A stretch of DNA of 5,404 bases from QHWK01 sp035315685. GTDB lineage: Bacteria; Acidobacteriota; Vicinamibacteria; Vicinamibacterales; CAVVIG01. The notes under the pieces are model-generated. The model was not told the DNA's origin. It did not search any database and was given only the letters and a program-made list of their open reading frames with translations. The DNA is taken from the NCBI GenBank assembly GCA_035315685.1, contig DATFXR010000385.1, positions 1 through 5,404 of the forward strand, given 5' to 3'. Below are positions 1 to 5,083 of the stretch, in pieces (within the stretch, counting starts at the first letter, position 1; the number at the start of each line of letters is the position of its first letter). The translations under genes were made by a program, and so were the position numbers.

Positions 1-156
1 GCTCGAGGCGGGTCCTGTCCGCGAACAGCCCCACCGGGTGCTCGCCAGAAGAGCACTTGTCACGGCCCACGGCTCCGCGCCCGGCGGGGCGGCCCCGTTC
101 GCGGCCACCCGCGAGCGAGCTAATTTTGCAACCTGCTCTTAGAACCTCGCAATCGC
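1..156. other. Left-edge region without a supported gene
   Basis: No reading frame here has recognisable protein similarity. Two short potential hairpins are visible: GTGCTC/GAGCAC (38-43 with 51-56, 7-nt loop) and CGGGG/CCCCG (85-89 with 93-97, 3-nt loop). Neither is followed by a T-run, so neither is a convincing terminator. A minus-strand frame starting at a GTG (70-68) and leaving the window has GC-rich third positions and could be the start of a divergent gene, but the overlapping plus frame shares the same third positions and no well-spaced ribosome binding site precedes it. The AT-richer stretch from 121 to 145 is the likely place for promoter elements of the downstream phosphoesterase, but no clear -35/-10 pair can be picked. 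Confidence 0.3.
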
Positions 157-912
157 ATGACCGTTGCTGTTCTCTGTGACATCCATGGAAATCTGCCCGC
201 GCTGAACGCCGTGTTGCGCGAGCTTCGCAACGCGCGCGTCGACCGCGTCGTCGTCGGCGGCGATGTCGTGCCGGGACCGATGTGCGTCGAGGTGCTCGCG
301 CGGCTTCAGGATCTCGACATGCCGACTGCCTTCATCCGCGGCAACGGAGAAGTTGCGGTCAGCGCACAACGGCGCGGCGAAACCCCGCCGGGCGTCCCCA
401 AGCAGTACCTGCCGATGATCGAGTGGGTCGCGCAGCAGCTGGAGGACGAACAGGCACAGTTCATTGCAACGTGGCCGATGACCATGAGCCTGTCGATTGA
501 GGGTTTCGGCGACGTCCTGTTCTGTCACTCGACACCGCGGAACGAGTTCGAGATCTTCCTGCCGACGACGGCAGAGGAGAACCTCCTCCCGGTGTTCAGC
601 GGCGTCAAGGAGTCGATGGTCGTCTGCGGCCACACGCACATGCAGTTCGACCGGATGGTCGGACGCCATCGTGTCGTGAATGCCGGCAGCGTCGGGATGC
701 CGTTCGGCCCGTCCGGCGCCGACTGGCTGCTGCTCGGACCAGGCGTCGAATTGCGGCACACCAACTACGATCTCGCCGCGGCCGCCTCCGTCGTGCGCGA
801 GACCGGGTATCCGGAGGCGGAGTCGTTCGCGTCCGACTACATCCTGAACCCGCCGTCGGCGGAGAAGATGATCGAGCTGTTCACGCCCGCCGAACTGAAA
901 TGGGACGGATAG
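157..912 (+). CDS. YfcE/MJ0936-type metallophosphoesterase
   Basis: A 251-residue cytoplasmic protein of the calcineurin-like phosphoesterase superfamily, small YfcE-like branch. These enzymes hydrolyse phosphodiesters or phosphomonoesters at a two-metal site; the substrate here is unknown. The metal-binding motifs appear in order: D8-I-H10-G-N, G34-G-D36, R61-G-N63-G-E65, H124 in CHST, and G158-H159-T-H161, followed by the family signature N176-A-G-S-V-G-M-P. The third motif reads GNGE instead of the commoner GNHD/GNHE; the metal-binding Asn is kept, so activity is expected. The C-terminal 50 residues form a helical tail. Length fits the family. The ATG at 157 puts DxH at the usual distance from the N-terminus, but no Shine-Dalgarno sequence precedes it, so initiation may be weak or nearly leaderless. 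The next gene has its own promoter signal, so an operon is not implied. Family assignment is firm, substrate unassigned. Confidence 0.93.
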   Translation: MTVAVLCDIHGNLPALNAVLRELRNARVDRVVVGGDVVPGPMCVEVLARLQDLDMPTAFIRGNGEVAVSAQRRGETPPGVPKQYLPMIEWVAQQLEDEQAQFIATWPMTMSLSIEGFGDVLFCHSTPRNEFEIFLPTTAEENLLPVFSGVKESMVVCGHTHMQFDRMVGRHRVVNAGSVGMPFGPSGADWLLLGPGVELRHTNYDLAAAASVVRETGYPEAESFASDYILNPPSAEKMIELFTPAELKWDG

Positions 913-975
913 GACGCGTATGAGTTTGAGGCGCGCGAATCGTAACACCCGAACGGCCGAAGCCAAAGGCCGAGC

Positions 976-1007
976 TGGTTACGCCCGCTGGCGGCGACTG
1001 CTACAAT
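976..1007 (+). promoter_or_regulatory. Candidate extended -10 promoter of the TlpA-like gene
   Basis: TGCTACAAT at 999-1007 matches an extended -10 element (TG, one base, then TACAAT, five of six to TATAAT). The best upstream -35-like string, TGGTTA at 976-981, is weak and its 20-nt spacing is too long, as is common for extended -10 promoters. A start site around 1013-1015 would be expected, inside the palindrome that follows. Inferred by eye only. Confidence 0.35.
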
Positions 1008-1028
1008 GCGGCAGCTGCAGCTGCCGCA
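1007..1028. promoter_or_regulatory. Perfect 22-bp palindrome, candidate operator
   Basis: The half-site TGCGGCAGCTG at 1007-1017 is followed immediately by its exact reverse complement at 1018-1028, with no mismatch and no spacer. It begins on the last base of the candidate -10 element and ends directly before the ribosome binding site. This position suits a repressor operator covering the start site. If transcription starts further upstream, it would instead form a hairpin of about nine base pairs with a TGCA loop beside the ribosome binding site. Confidence 0.5.
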
Positions 1029-1036
1029 GGAAGGAG
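1029..1036 (+). promoter_or_regulatory. Ribosome binding site that fixes the TlpA-like start
   Basis: GGAAGGAG lies six bases before the ATG at 1043. It decides between this start and an in-frame ATG at 920, which has no comparable site and would place an arginine-rich stretch ahead of the signal peptide. Confidence 0.75.
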
Positions 1037-1042
1037 TCCCCC

Positions 1043-2338
1043 ATGGCCCGACGCGCCATCATCCCCTTCGCGCACCTCGCCGCGGTCACCGCGGTGCTCC
1101 TTGCGGTTCCGTCGCTGACGCCGGCGGCGCGCGCTGCGGCCCAGTCGGCGCCGCCGAGAGTCGACGGCCTCTGGGATGCGACGATCGAAACCGCTACTGC
1201 GACGATTCCATTCCGGTTCGAGATCGCCACGCAAGGCACGAAGGCGACCGGGTTCTTCTTCGAGGGCGACCGCAAGGTCGAATCGAGCGAAGGCACCTAT
1301 ACCGGCGCCGAGCTGAAACTCGTCTGGGATCACCTGAACACGGTCCTCGAGCTGGCGCTCCACGGCGACTCGCTCACCGGCAGCTACGTCAACCGGCGGC
1401 CGAACTCGCGTCCCCAGAAAGTCGAGATGAAGCGGTTCGCGCCGGTCACTGCCGACGTGTCGAACGTGCTGCAGGCCACCGGGACATGGGAGATGCGCCG
1501 CATCGCCGAAGAGGTGAGCGCGCCGCGGGACACGCGCACGTGGCGAGTGTTCCTGCGGCAGTCTGGAGCGGAAGTCGCCGGCTCGATCCTGCGCGTGGAC
1601 GGCGACACCGGCACGCTCGTCGGCCGCTGGAACGGCGGCAAGCTGACGCTCAGCCACTTCGCCGGCGAGCGCGCAAACCTGTTCGAGGCGACCCCGAATC
1701 CAGACGGCACGCTCAACGTTACGCTCAACGGCAACGCGCATTATCTCGTCGTCCGCAGCAGCGAGGCGCGCGCGAAAGGGATTCCCGAGCCGCCGGATCC
1801 GTCGCGGTATACCAGCGTCAAGGATCCGACGACGCCGTTCCGGTTCGCGTTTCCAGATCTCACCGGGAAGACAGTCTCGAACACCGATGCCACCTTCAAA
1901 GGCAAGGTCGTCATCCTGTCGATCGGTGGCAGCTGGTGCCCGAATTGCCACGACGAGGCGCCGTTTCTGAGCGAGTTGTATCGCGACTACCGCACGCGTG
2001 GACTCGAGGTGATCGGCCTGATGTTCGAGAACGACGCCGATCCGGCGGTTGCGCGGCCGCGGGTGCAGTCGTTCATCAAGAAATACGGCGTGACCTACCC
2101 GATGCTGCTGGCCGGCACGACGCAGAACATCGGCGAGAAGCTGCCGCAGATTGTCAATTTCGGCGCGTATCCGACGACGATCTACCTCGGTCGCGACGGC
2201 AAGGTGCGCAGCATCCATGCCGGCTTCGCCAGCCCGGCGACTGGCGAAGAGCACACACGGCTGAAGACTGAATTGCGCGAACTGGTCGAGCGTCTCGTCG
2301 CAGAGCCTGCCGCATCGACTGCTGCCGGTGGGCGTTAG
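1043..2338 (+). CDS. Secreted TlpA-like thioredoxin-fold protein with N-terminal beta domain
   Basis: A 431-residue exported protein. Residues 1 to about 33 form a signal peptide: MARR, a hydrophobic stretch, then ARAAA before Q34. Residues 40-235 are beta-rich and look like two tandem copies of one unit (GLWDATI at 42-48 and GTWEMRR at 147-153, each followed by similar strands). Residues 262-420 are a thioredoxin fold of the TlpA/ResA/AhpC-TSA type: FPDLTGKTVS, then the redox centre W298-C299-P-N-C302, a conserved E305-A-P, and the cis-proline segment Y376-P377-T-T followed by LGRDGKV. C299 and C302 are the only cysteines, so the expected role is periplasmic thiol-disulfide exchange, such as reducing apocytochrome c or another secreted partner. 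The start at 1043 is chosen for its ribosome binding site and signal peptide. A lipoprotein is excluded because no lipobox cysteine is present. Partner unknown. Confidence 0.92.
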   Translation: MARRAIIPFAHLAAVTAVLLAVPSLTPAARAAAQSAPPRVDGLWDATIETATATIPFRFEIATQGTKATGFFFEGDRKVESSEGTYTGAELKLVWDHLNTVLELALHGDSLTGSYVNRRPNSRPQKVEMKRFAPVTADVSNVLQATGTWEMRRIAEEVSAPRDTRTWRVFLRQSGAEVAGSILRVDGDTGTLVGRWNGGKLTLSHFAGERANLFEATPNPDGTLNVTLNGNAHYLVVRSSEARAKGIPEPPDPSRYTSVKDPTTPFRFAFPDLTGKTVSNTDATFKGKVVILSIGGSWCPNCHDEAPFLSELYRDYRTRGLEVIGLMFENDADPAVARPRVQSFIKKYGVTYPMLLAGTTQNIGEKLPQIVNFGAYPTTIYLGRDGKVRSIHAGFASPATGEEHTRLKTELRELVERLVAEPAASTAAGGR

Positions 2339-2375
2339 TGGACGACCTCCGCGCTGAATCGTGCCGCCATCGGTC

Positions 2376-2429
2376 GCCACGAAGACACGAAGTCCAATTT
2401 TCTTCTTCGTGATTTCGTGGCTTCGTGGC
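2376..2429. repeat. Imperfect inverted repeat of the 'cacgaagacacgaag' type
   Basis: The left arm GCCACGAAGACACGAAG (2376-2392) pairs with CTTCGTGATTTCGTGGC (2405-2421) at 15 of 17 positions across a 12-nt AT-rich loop. The last eight bases, TTCGTGGC, are repeated in tandem at 2422-2429. From memory, this sequence class recurs in gaps between genes in Acidobacteriota and some other high-GC genomes. It lies 37 nt past the TlpA-like stop, so it could stabilise or end that transcript, but no T-run follows. No other copy is in this window. Confidence 0.6.
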
Positions 2430-2483
2430 TGATCGCAAGACTCCGACTGAGCGAGTACGTATCCCTGCTCTGGTGCGCAGCGC

Positions 2484-2780
2484 ATGACGATCGATGAGTT
2501 CAGGTCGGCGGCAAACGTCGGCGCGCTGCCGCCGCTGCTGCGCGCCCTCTGGCACGACGCTCGTGGCGACTGGGACGAGGCGCATCGTCTCGCACAGGAC
2601 GTCGACGATCAGAATGGCGCGTGGGTGCACGCGTACCTGCACCGCAAGGAAGGCGATCTCGGCAACGCCGCGTACTGGTACGGCCAGGCGAATCAGCCGG
2701 TCGCCGCGGATGCGCTCGATGCGGAGTGGGCGCGCATCGCAGCGCATCTGCTGGCGGTCACGAATTCCGCGACAACGTAG
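2484..2780 (+). CDS. Small uncharacterised helical protein (TPR-like)
   Basis: A 98-residue, acidic, tryptophan-rich protein with no signal peptide or membrane segment, so probably cytoplasmic. It reads as two helix pairs resembling degenerate tetratricopeptide units: ALWHDARGDWDEAHRLAQ (21-38) and AWVHAYLHRKEGDLGNAAYW (46-65), followed by a terminal helix EWARIAAHLL (81-90). The pattern of GD-W-D-x-AH followed by AYLHRKEGDxxNAxYWY is one I associate with short hypothetical proteins found in many proteobacteria and Acidobacteriota, but I cannot name a function. Such repeats usually bind other proteins. The ATG at 2484 is the only start, because the frame closes at a TGA at 2448-2450 and no other start codon lies between. 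No clear Shine-Dalgarno sequence precedes it. The inverted repeat separates it from the TlpA-like gene, and it converges with the cytochrome gene. Confidence 0.75.
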   Translation: MTIDEFRSAANVGALPPLLRALWHDARGDWDEAHRLAQDVDDQNGAWVHAYLHRKEGDLGNAAYWYGQANQPVAADALDAEWARIAAHLLAVTNSATT

Positions 2781-2797
2781 CGCGAAGGCTGGCTACG
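2776..2797. terminator. Possible shared hairpin between convergent genes
   Basis: CGTAGC (2776-2781) and GCTACG (2792-2797) are exact inverted repeats around a 10-nt loop. Each arm contains the stop codon of one of the two converging genes. The six-pair stem is short and there is no T-run on either side, so termination at this site is only a possibility. Confidence 0.25.
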
Positions 2798-4142
2798 GCT
2801 GCTGCGCAGGCGCCGTCGTAGTCGTCTGCGAGGAGCGGCGCTTGTCCTGCTCCACCTTGAAGTCCGCGTCCTTCATGTAGACGATGTTGATCCACGCGTG
2901 CGCCATCTCGTCAACGGTGCGATCGCCCCAGCCCACCCACTGATTCGGATCCGGATTGCTCTTCTTGGCGGTAGTGTTGTCGTGCCATGCCGTCACCTTG
3001 AGGATCGTTCCCTTCGGCAGGAGCGGCGCGGCGTCGTCGGCGTAGACGTAGGTGGTCATCCAGTTGAAGTTGAAGTCGCTGACGAGGCTGATCACCTGCC
3101 TGATCCCGCTCGGCAGGATGGCTTCGACCATCATCGCCTTGCCGCGCAGGTGCATATGCGCCTGGAAGCTCTCGATGCGGGCATTCTCGCGGAGCGTCGT
3201 AAAGCCTTCCTCGACCGCGATCGAGTTGGGACGGATATCGAGCGTACCGAGCGCGGCCGGGACGAGCGACAGCGTGGTGCGGTACTTCGGATCCTGCCCC
3301 TTCGGGTAGAAGTAGATGCCCATCTCCACCTTGCTGGTGATCTCTTCGCCAGCCTGCGAGTAGTGGATGTCCCAATGGAACTTGGAGCCGGGCAGGAGAA
3401 GCTTCCCGGTGTCCGGCCGCATCATCTCGCCCTGCTTGCCGACCGCCCACTCCATGAACGGCGTCGGCAGACCCGGCAACGCCGGGTTGTCGGGGTCGTT
3501 CTGTTCGAGGTAGGCAATCGCGTGATGGGTGATCTTGCGGCCCTTGAGCGTCTCGGGCCGGATCTCGATCGCCCGCACCCAGCGCGGCTCGGTGATCCCG
3601 GACGGCGTGATCCGCTTGTCCCAGGCGTCCTGCGCAACCGCCCCCATCGTGAACTCGTACGACTTGATGATGAGGTCCGGCTCTTTCTGGCCGAACAGCG
3701 GCGCGAAGTTCCAGCCCTGTCCGTCAGGCCACTGCCTGGGCGCCGGCATGTCCTTCGAGTCGCCCTGCGGCGCGCCGGCGTCCACCCAGCGGACGATGGT
3801 CTCGATCTGCTCGTCGCTGAGCGATCGATCGTTCTTAAATTTCTGGATGCCGACAGTGCGGTCGATCTGCCACGGCGGCATCTGGTGCTCGGCGACCCGG
3901 GTCTTGATCGAGCGCGCCCACGGGCGCGTCTCGGCGAAGGTCACCAGCGACATCGGCGCGATCGAATTGGGCCGATGGCACGCCTCGCACTTGTCCTGGA
4001 AGATCGGCGCGATGTCCTTGGTAAAGGTCGGCGTCTTCGGAGCGTCGGCGGCCGCCGCGAGCCCCGCAACCCCGAGTGCGGCGCCCAGCACGCACGCGCC
4101 AAACGTGGTCCTTCGCGCCTGTGCAGACTTCATTCCCAGCAT
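2793..4142 (-). CDS. Secreted cytochrome c fused to a PHM-like copper monooxygenase core
   Basis: A 449-residue exported protein. A signal peptide covers residues 1 to about 31 (MKSAQARR, hydrophobic stretch, AAA-DAP). The haem c domain (about 38-125) has C52-E-A-C55-H56, with M88 in HQMPPW the likely sixth ligand and M64 an alternative. Residues 150-425 match the two-lobed copper type II monooxygenase fold of peptidylglycine alpha-hydroxylating monooxygenase (PHM). H206-H207 in THHAIAY and H260 in HWDIHYS correspond to the CuH site; H329-M-H331 in FQAHMHLRGKAM and M413 in DEMAHAWINIVYM correspond to the CuM site. Spacing between these ligands is close to PHM. The mature protein has no cysteine besides the haem pair, so all PHM disulfides are missing. 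Inferred role: periplasmic hydroxylation or oxidation of an unknown substrate, with the haem as electron carrier. GGGGAG lies seven bases before the chosen ATG. It follows the upstream gene after 21 nt, so they are probably co-transcribed. Confidence 0.92.
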   Translation of the reverse strand: MLGMKSAQARRTTFGACVLGAALGVAGLAAAADAPKTPTFTKDIAPIFQDKCEACHRPNSIAPMSLVTFAETRPWARSIKTRVAEHQMPPWQIDRTVGIQKFKNDRSLSDEQIETIVRWVDAGAPQGDSKDMPAPRQWPDGQGWNFAPLFGQKEPDLIIKSYEFTMGAVAQDAWDKRITPSGITEPRWVRAIEIRPETLKGRKITHHAIAYLEQNDPDNPALPGLPTPFMEWAVGKQGEMMRPDTGKLLLPGSKFHWDIHYSQAGEEITSKVEMGIYFYPKGQDPKYRTTLSLVPAALGTLDIRPNSIAVEEGFTTLRENARIESFQAHMHLRGKAMMVEAILPSGIRQVISLVSDFNFNWMTTYVYADDAAPLLPKGTILKVTAWHDNTTAKKSNPDPNQWVGWGDRTVDEMAHAWINIVYMKDADFKVEQDKRRSSQTTTTAPAQQP

Positions 4143-4149
4143 GTCGATG

Positions 4150-4155
4150 CTCCCC
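4150..4155 (-). promoter_or_regulatory. Ribosome binding site of the cytochrome fusion
   Basis: GGGGAG on the minus strand lies seven bases before the ATG at 4142. A second in-frame ATG at 4133 has only GGGA directly abutting it, so 4142 is the better start. Confidence 0.6.
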
Positions 4156-4163
4156 GCTAGATT

Positions 4164-5024
4164 CTACCGCACGGTCACTTTGACGTAGGTGTTCGTCCAA
4201 CAGCACTGAAACCCGAAGCCGCCTTCGCCCGATTCGTCGTTCGCCTGCACCCGCAGCAGATACTCGCCGGGTGCGGCAAATGTCGCAGACGAGGTGACCA
4301 TATCGCCCTGCTTCGCGACCATCACGCGGGGCTTGTCGAGGGTGACCTTCCCGGGCCCGCGAAACTTGTGCAGCGACACGGTCGCGACCGATGACGGGCC
4401 GCCGCGCGCTGCGGCGGTCTCTGCATCGCCTGGCGCCTTCGGATCCTCGACCCAGACATTGATCGGCACAGGCTGGTTCACCGCGCCGTTGAAGCTGGCG
4501 GCAACCGCCGTCGGCGGGCCGGTGAACTTCGGGCCGCCCTGAGAAAACGCGAGCACCGGCGGCTGGTTGCCCATCCCGAGCTCCTTGAACGGAGTAATCG
4601 GATAGCCCTTGTTCAGCGTGAACGGCACCGACTGTGTCTCGCCGTTGGATGCGATCGTCCACGTGATCGCCCTGGTGCCGAAGTCCTTCGGCACCTTGAC
4701 CACGAAGACGCCCCATTGCCGCCCGGTCTCGAAATGGGTGGGCTGCCCTTGATCGACGGGCCCGGGCTCGACGCGGTTGTTCGGACCGACCGGGATGTCG
4801 AGGGCTTCCTTGCTGTTCCGGTTGTAGTAGCCGACGAGCATGCTGAAGCTGCCGTCGGGATTCGCGTACCAGCCTTCGTAGGCGGGCGTGATGCTGGCCC
4901 CGCGTTCACGGGCCGGATCGAGCGGCAATGTCGGCTGAGGGCGCTGCGCGGCAACAGTGACGGCCCAGCCCGCCGCGATGCCGAGCGCCGCCGCCGCGAT
5001 ACCGCGACGATGTTCAATGAGCAC
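4164..5024 (-). CDS. Secreted beta-rich protein with C-terminal FQCCWTN motif
   Basis: A 286-residue exported protein of unknown function. A signal peptide spans about 1-26 (EHRR, an alanine-rich core, TVAA before Q27). Residues 45-140 hold a beta-rich segment with ITPAYEGWYANPDGSFSMLVGYYNRN in two parts and the stretch EPGPVDQGQPTHF. Residues 155-286 resemble an Ig/PKD-like sandwich: INVWVEDP, then a strand ending APGEYLLRVQANDES, then GFQC274-C275-WTN and VKVTV. The adjacent cysteines are the only ones in the protein and could form a vicinal disulfide or bind metal. The start is GTG, with GGAG five bases upstream; an in-frame TGA six codons upstream excludes a longer form. The gene ends 21 nt before the cytochrome-monooxygenase gene. 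My impression is that relatives often sit beside such genes, suggesting an accessory or substrate-binding partner. No enzymatic motif is seen. Confidence 0.83.
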   Translation of the reverse strand: MLIEHRRGIAAAALGIAAGWAVTVAAQRPQPTLPLDPARERGASITPAYEGWYANPDGSFSMLVGYYNRNSKEALDIPVGPNNRVEPGPVDQGQPTHFETGRQWGVFVVKVPKDFGTRAITWTIASNGETQSVPFTLNKGYPITPFKELGMGNQPPVLAFSQGGPKFTGPPTAVAASFNGAVNQPVPINVWVEDPKAPGDAETAAARGGPSSVATVSLHKFRGPGKVTLDKPRVMVAKQGDMVTSSATFAAPGEYLLRVQANDESGEGGFGFQCCWTNTYVKVTVR

Positions 5025-5053
5025 GATGACTCCGGTTCCTCAATTGGTAGGGG

Positions 5054-5060
5054 ACCTCCT
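5054..5060 (-). promoter_or_regulatory. Orphan perfect Shine-Dalgarno in the leader
   Basis: AGGAGGT on the minus strand is an ideal Shine-Dalgarno sequence, but it lies 29 nt before the GTG start at 5024, too far to serve it directly. A TTG ten bases downstream opens a nine-codon frame (5043-5014) that ends inside the gene's first codons. It may be a leader peptide signal, a ribosome standby site or chance. Confidence 0.25.
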
Positions 5061-5066
5061 ATTCTA
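5061..5066 (-). promoter_or_regulatory. Candidate -10 element between esterase and secreted protein
   Basis: TAGAAT on the minus strand matches five of six bases of TATAAT and lies in the 59-nt gap after the esterase. No credible -35 element is found 16-18 bases upstream, so an independent promoter here is only possible. Confidence 0.2.
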
Positions 5067-5083
5067 CATTCCCCGCTGAATCG

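Noticed and set aside
1..70. Divergent minus-strand frame from a GTG at 70 leaving the left edge (begins VGRDKCSSGEHPVGLF)
   Set aside because: Codon third positions are GC-rich, but the opposite frame shares them, no homology is recognised and the GGAG before the GTG is only two bases away. Left as unresolved, not called.
1..120. Structured RNA such as RNase P RNA, suggested by ACAGGACCCGC on the minus strand
   Set aside because: The conserved GAGGAAAGTCC-type partner element is not found at the required distance, and the phosphoesterase gene occupies that space.
954..972. Hairpin CGGCC/GGCCG after the phosphoesterase as an intrinsic terminator
   Set aside because: Five-pair stem with a nine-base loop and no following T-run.
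920..1042. In-frame N-terminal extension of the TlpA-like protein from an ATG at 920
   Set aside because: It would put 41 mostly basic residues before a clear signal peptide and translate the palindrome. The ATG at 1043 has a strong, well-spaced ribosome binding site.
1001..2485. Long open frames on the minus strand opposite the TlpA-like gene (and a similar one at 139-966)
   Set aside because: They are arginine-rich shadows of GC-rich genes with no domain motifs. The 1001-2485 frame also translates the intergenic repeat.
2898..4160. 420-codon plus-strand frame opposite the cytochrome fusion
   Set aside because: Composition is arginine, leucine and aspartate shadow-like with no motif. The minus-strand frame has CxxCH and all copper ligands.
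4157..4166. TAGAAT just upstream of the cytochrome fusion as a -10 element
   Set aside because: It is formed by the upstream gene's stop codon plus AAT, within a 21-nt operon gap and without a -35 element.
5048..5061. Near-palindrome TAGGGGACCTCCTA as an operator
   Set aside because: It has mismatches and is explained largely by the AGGAGGT string on the minus strand.
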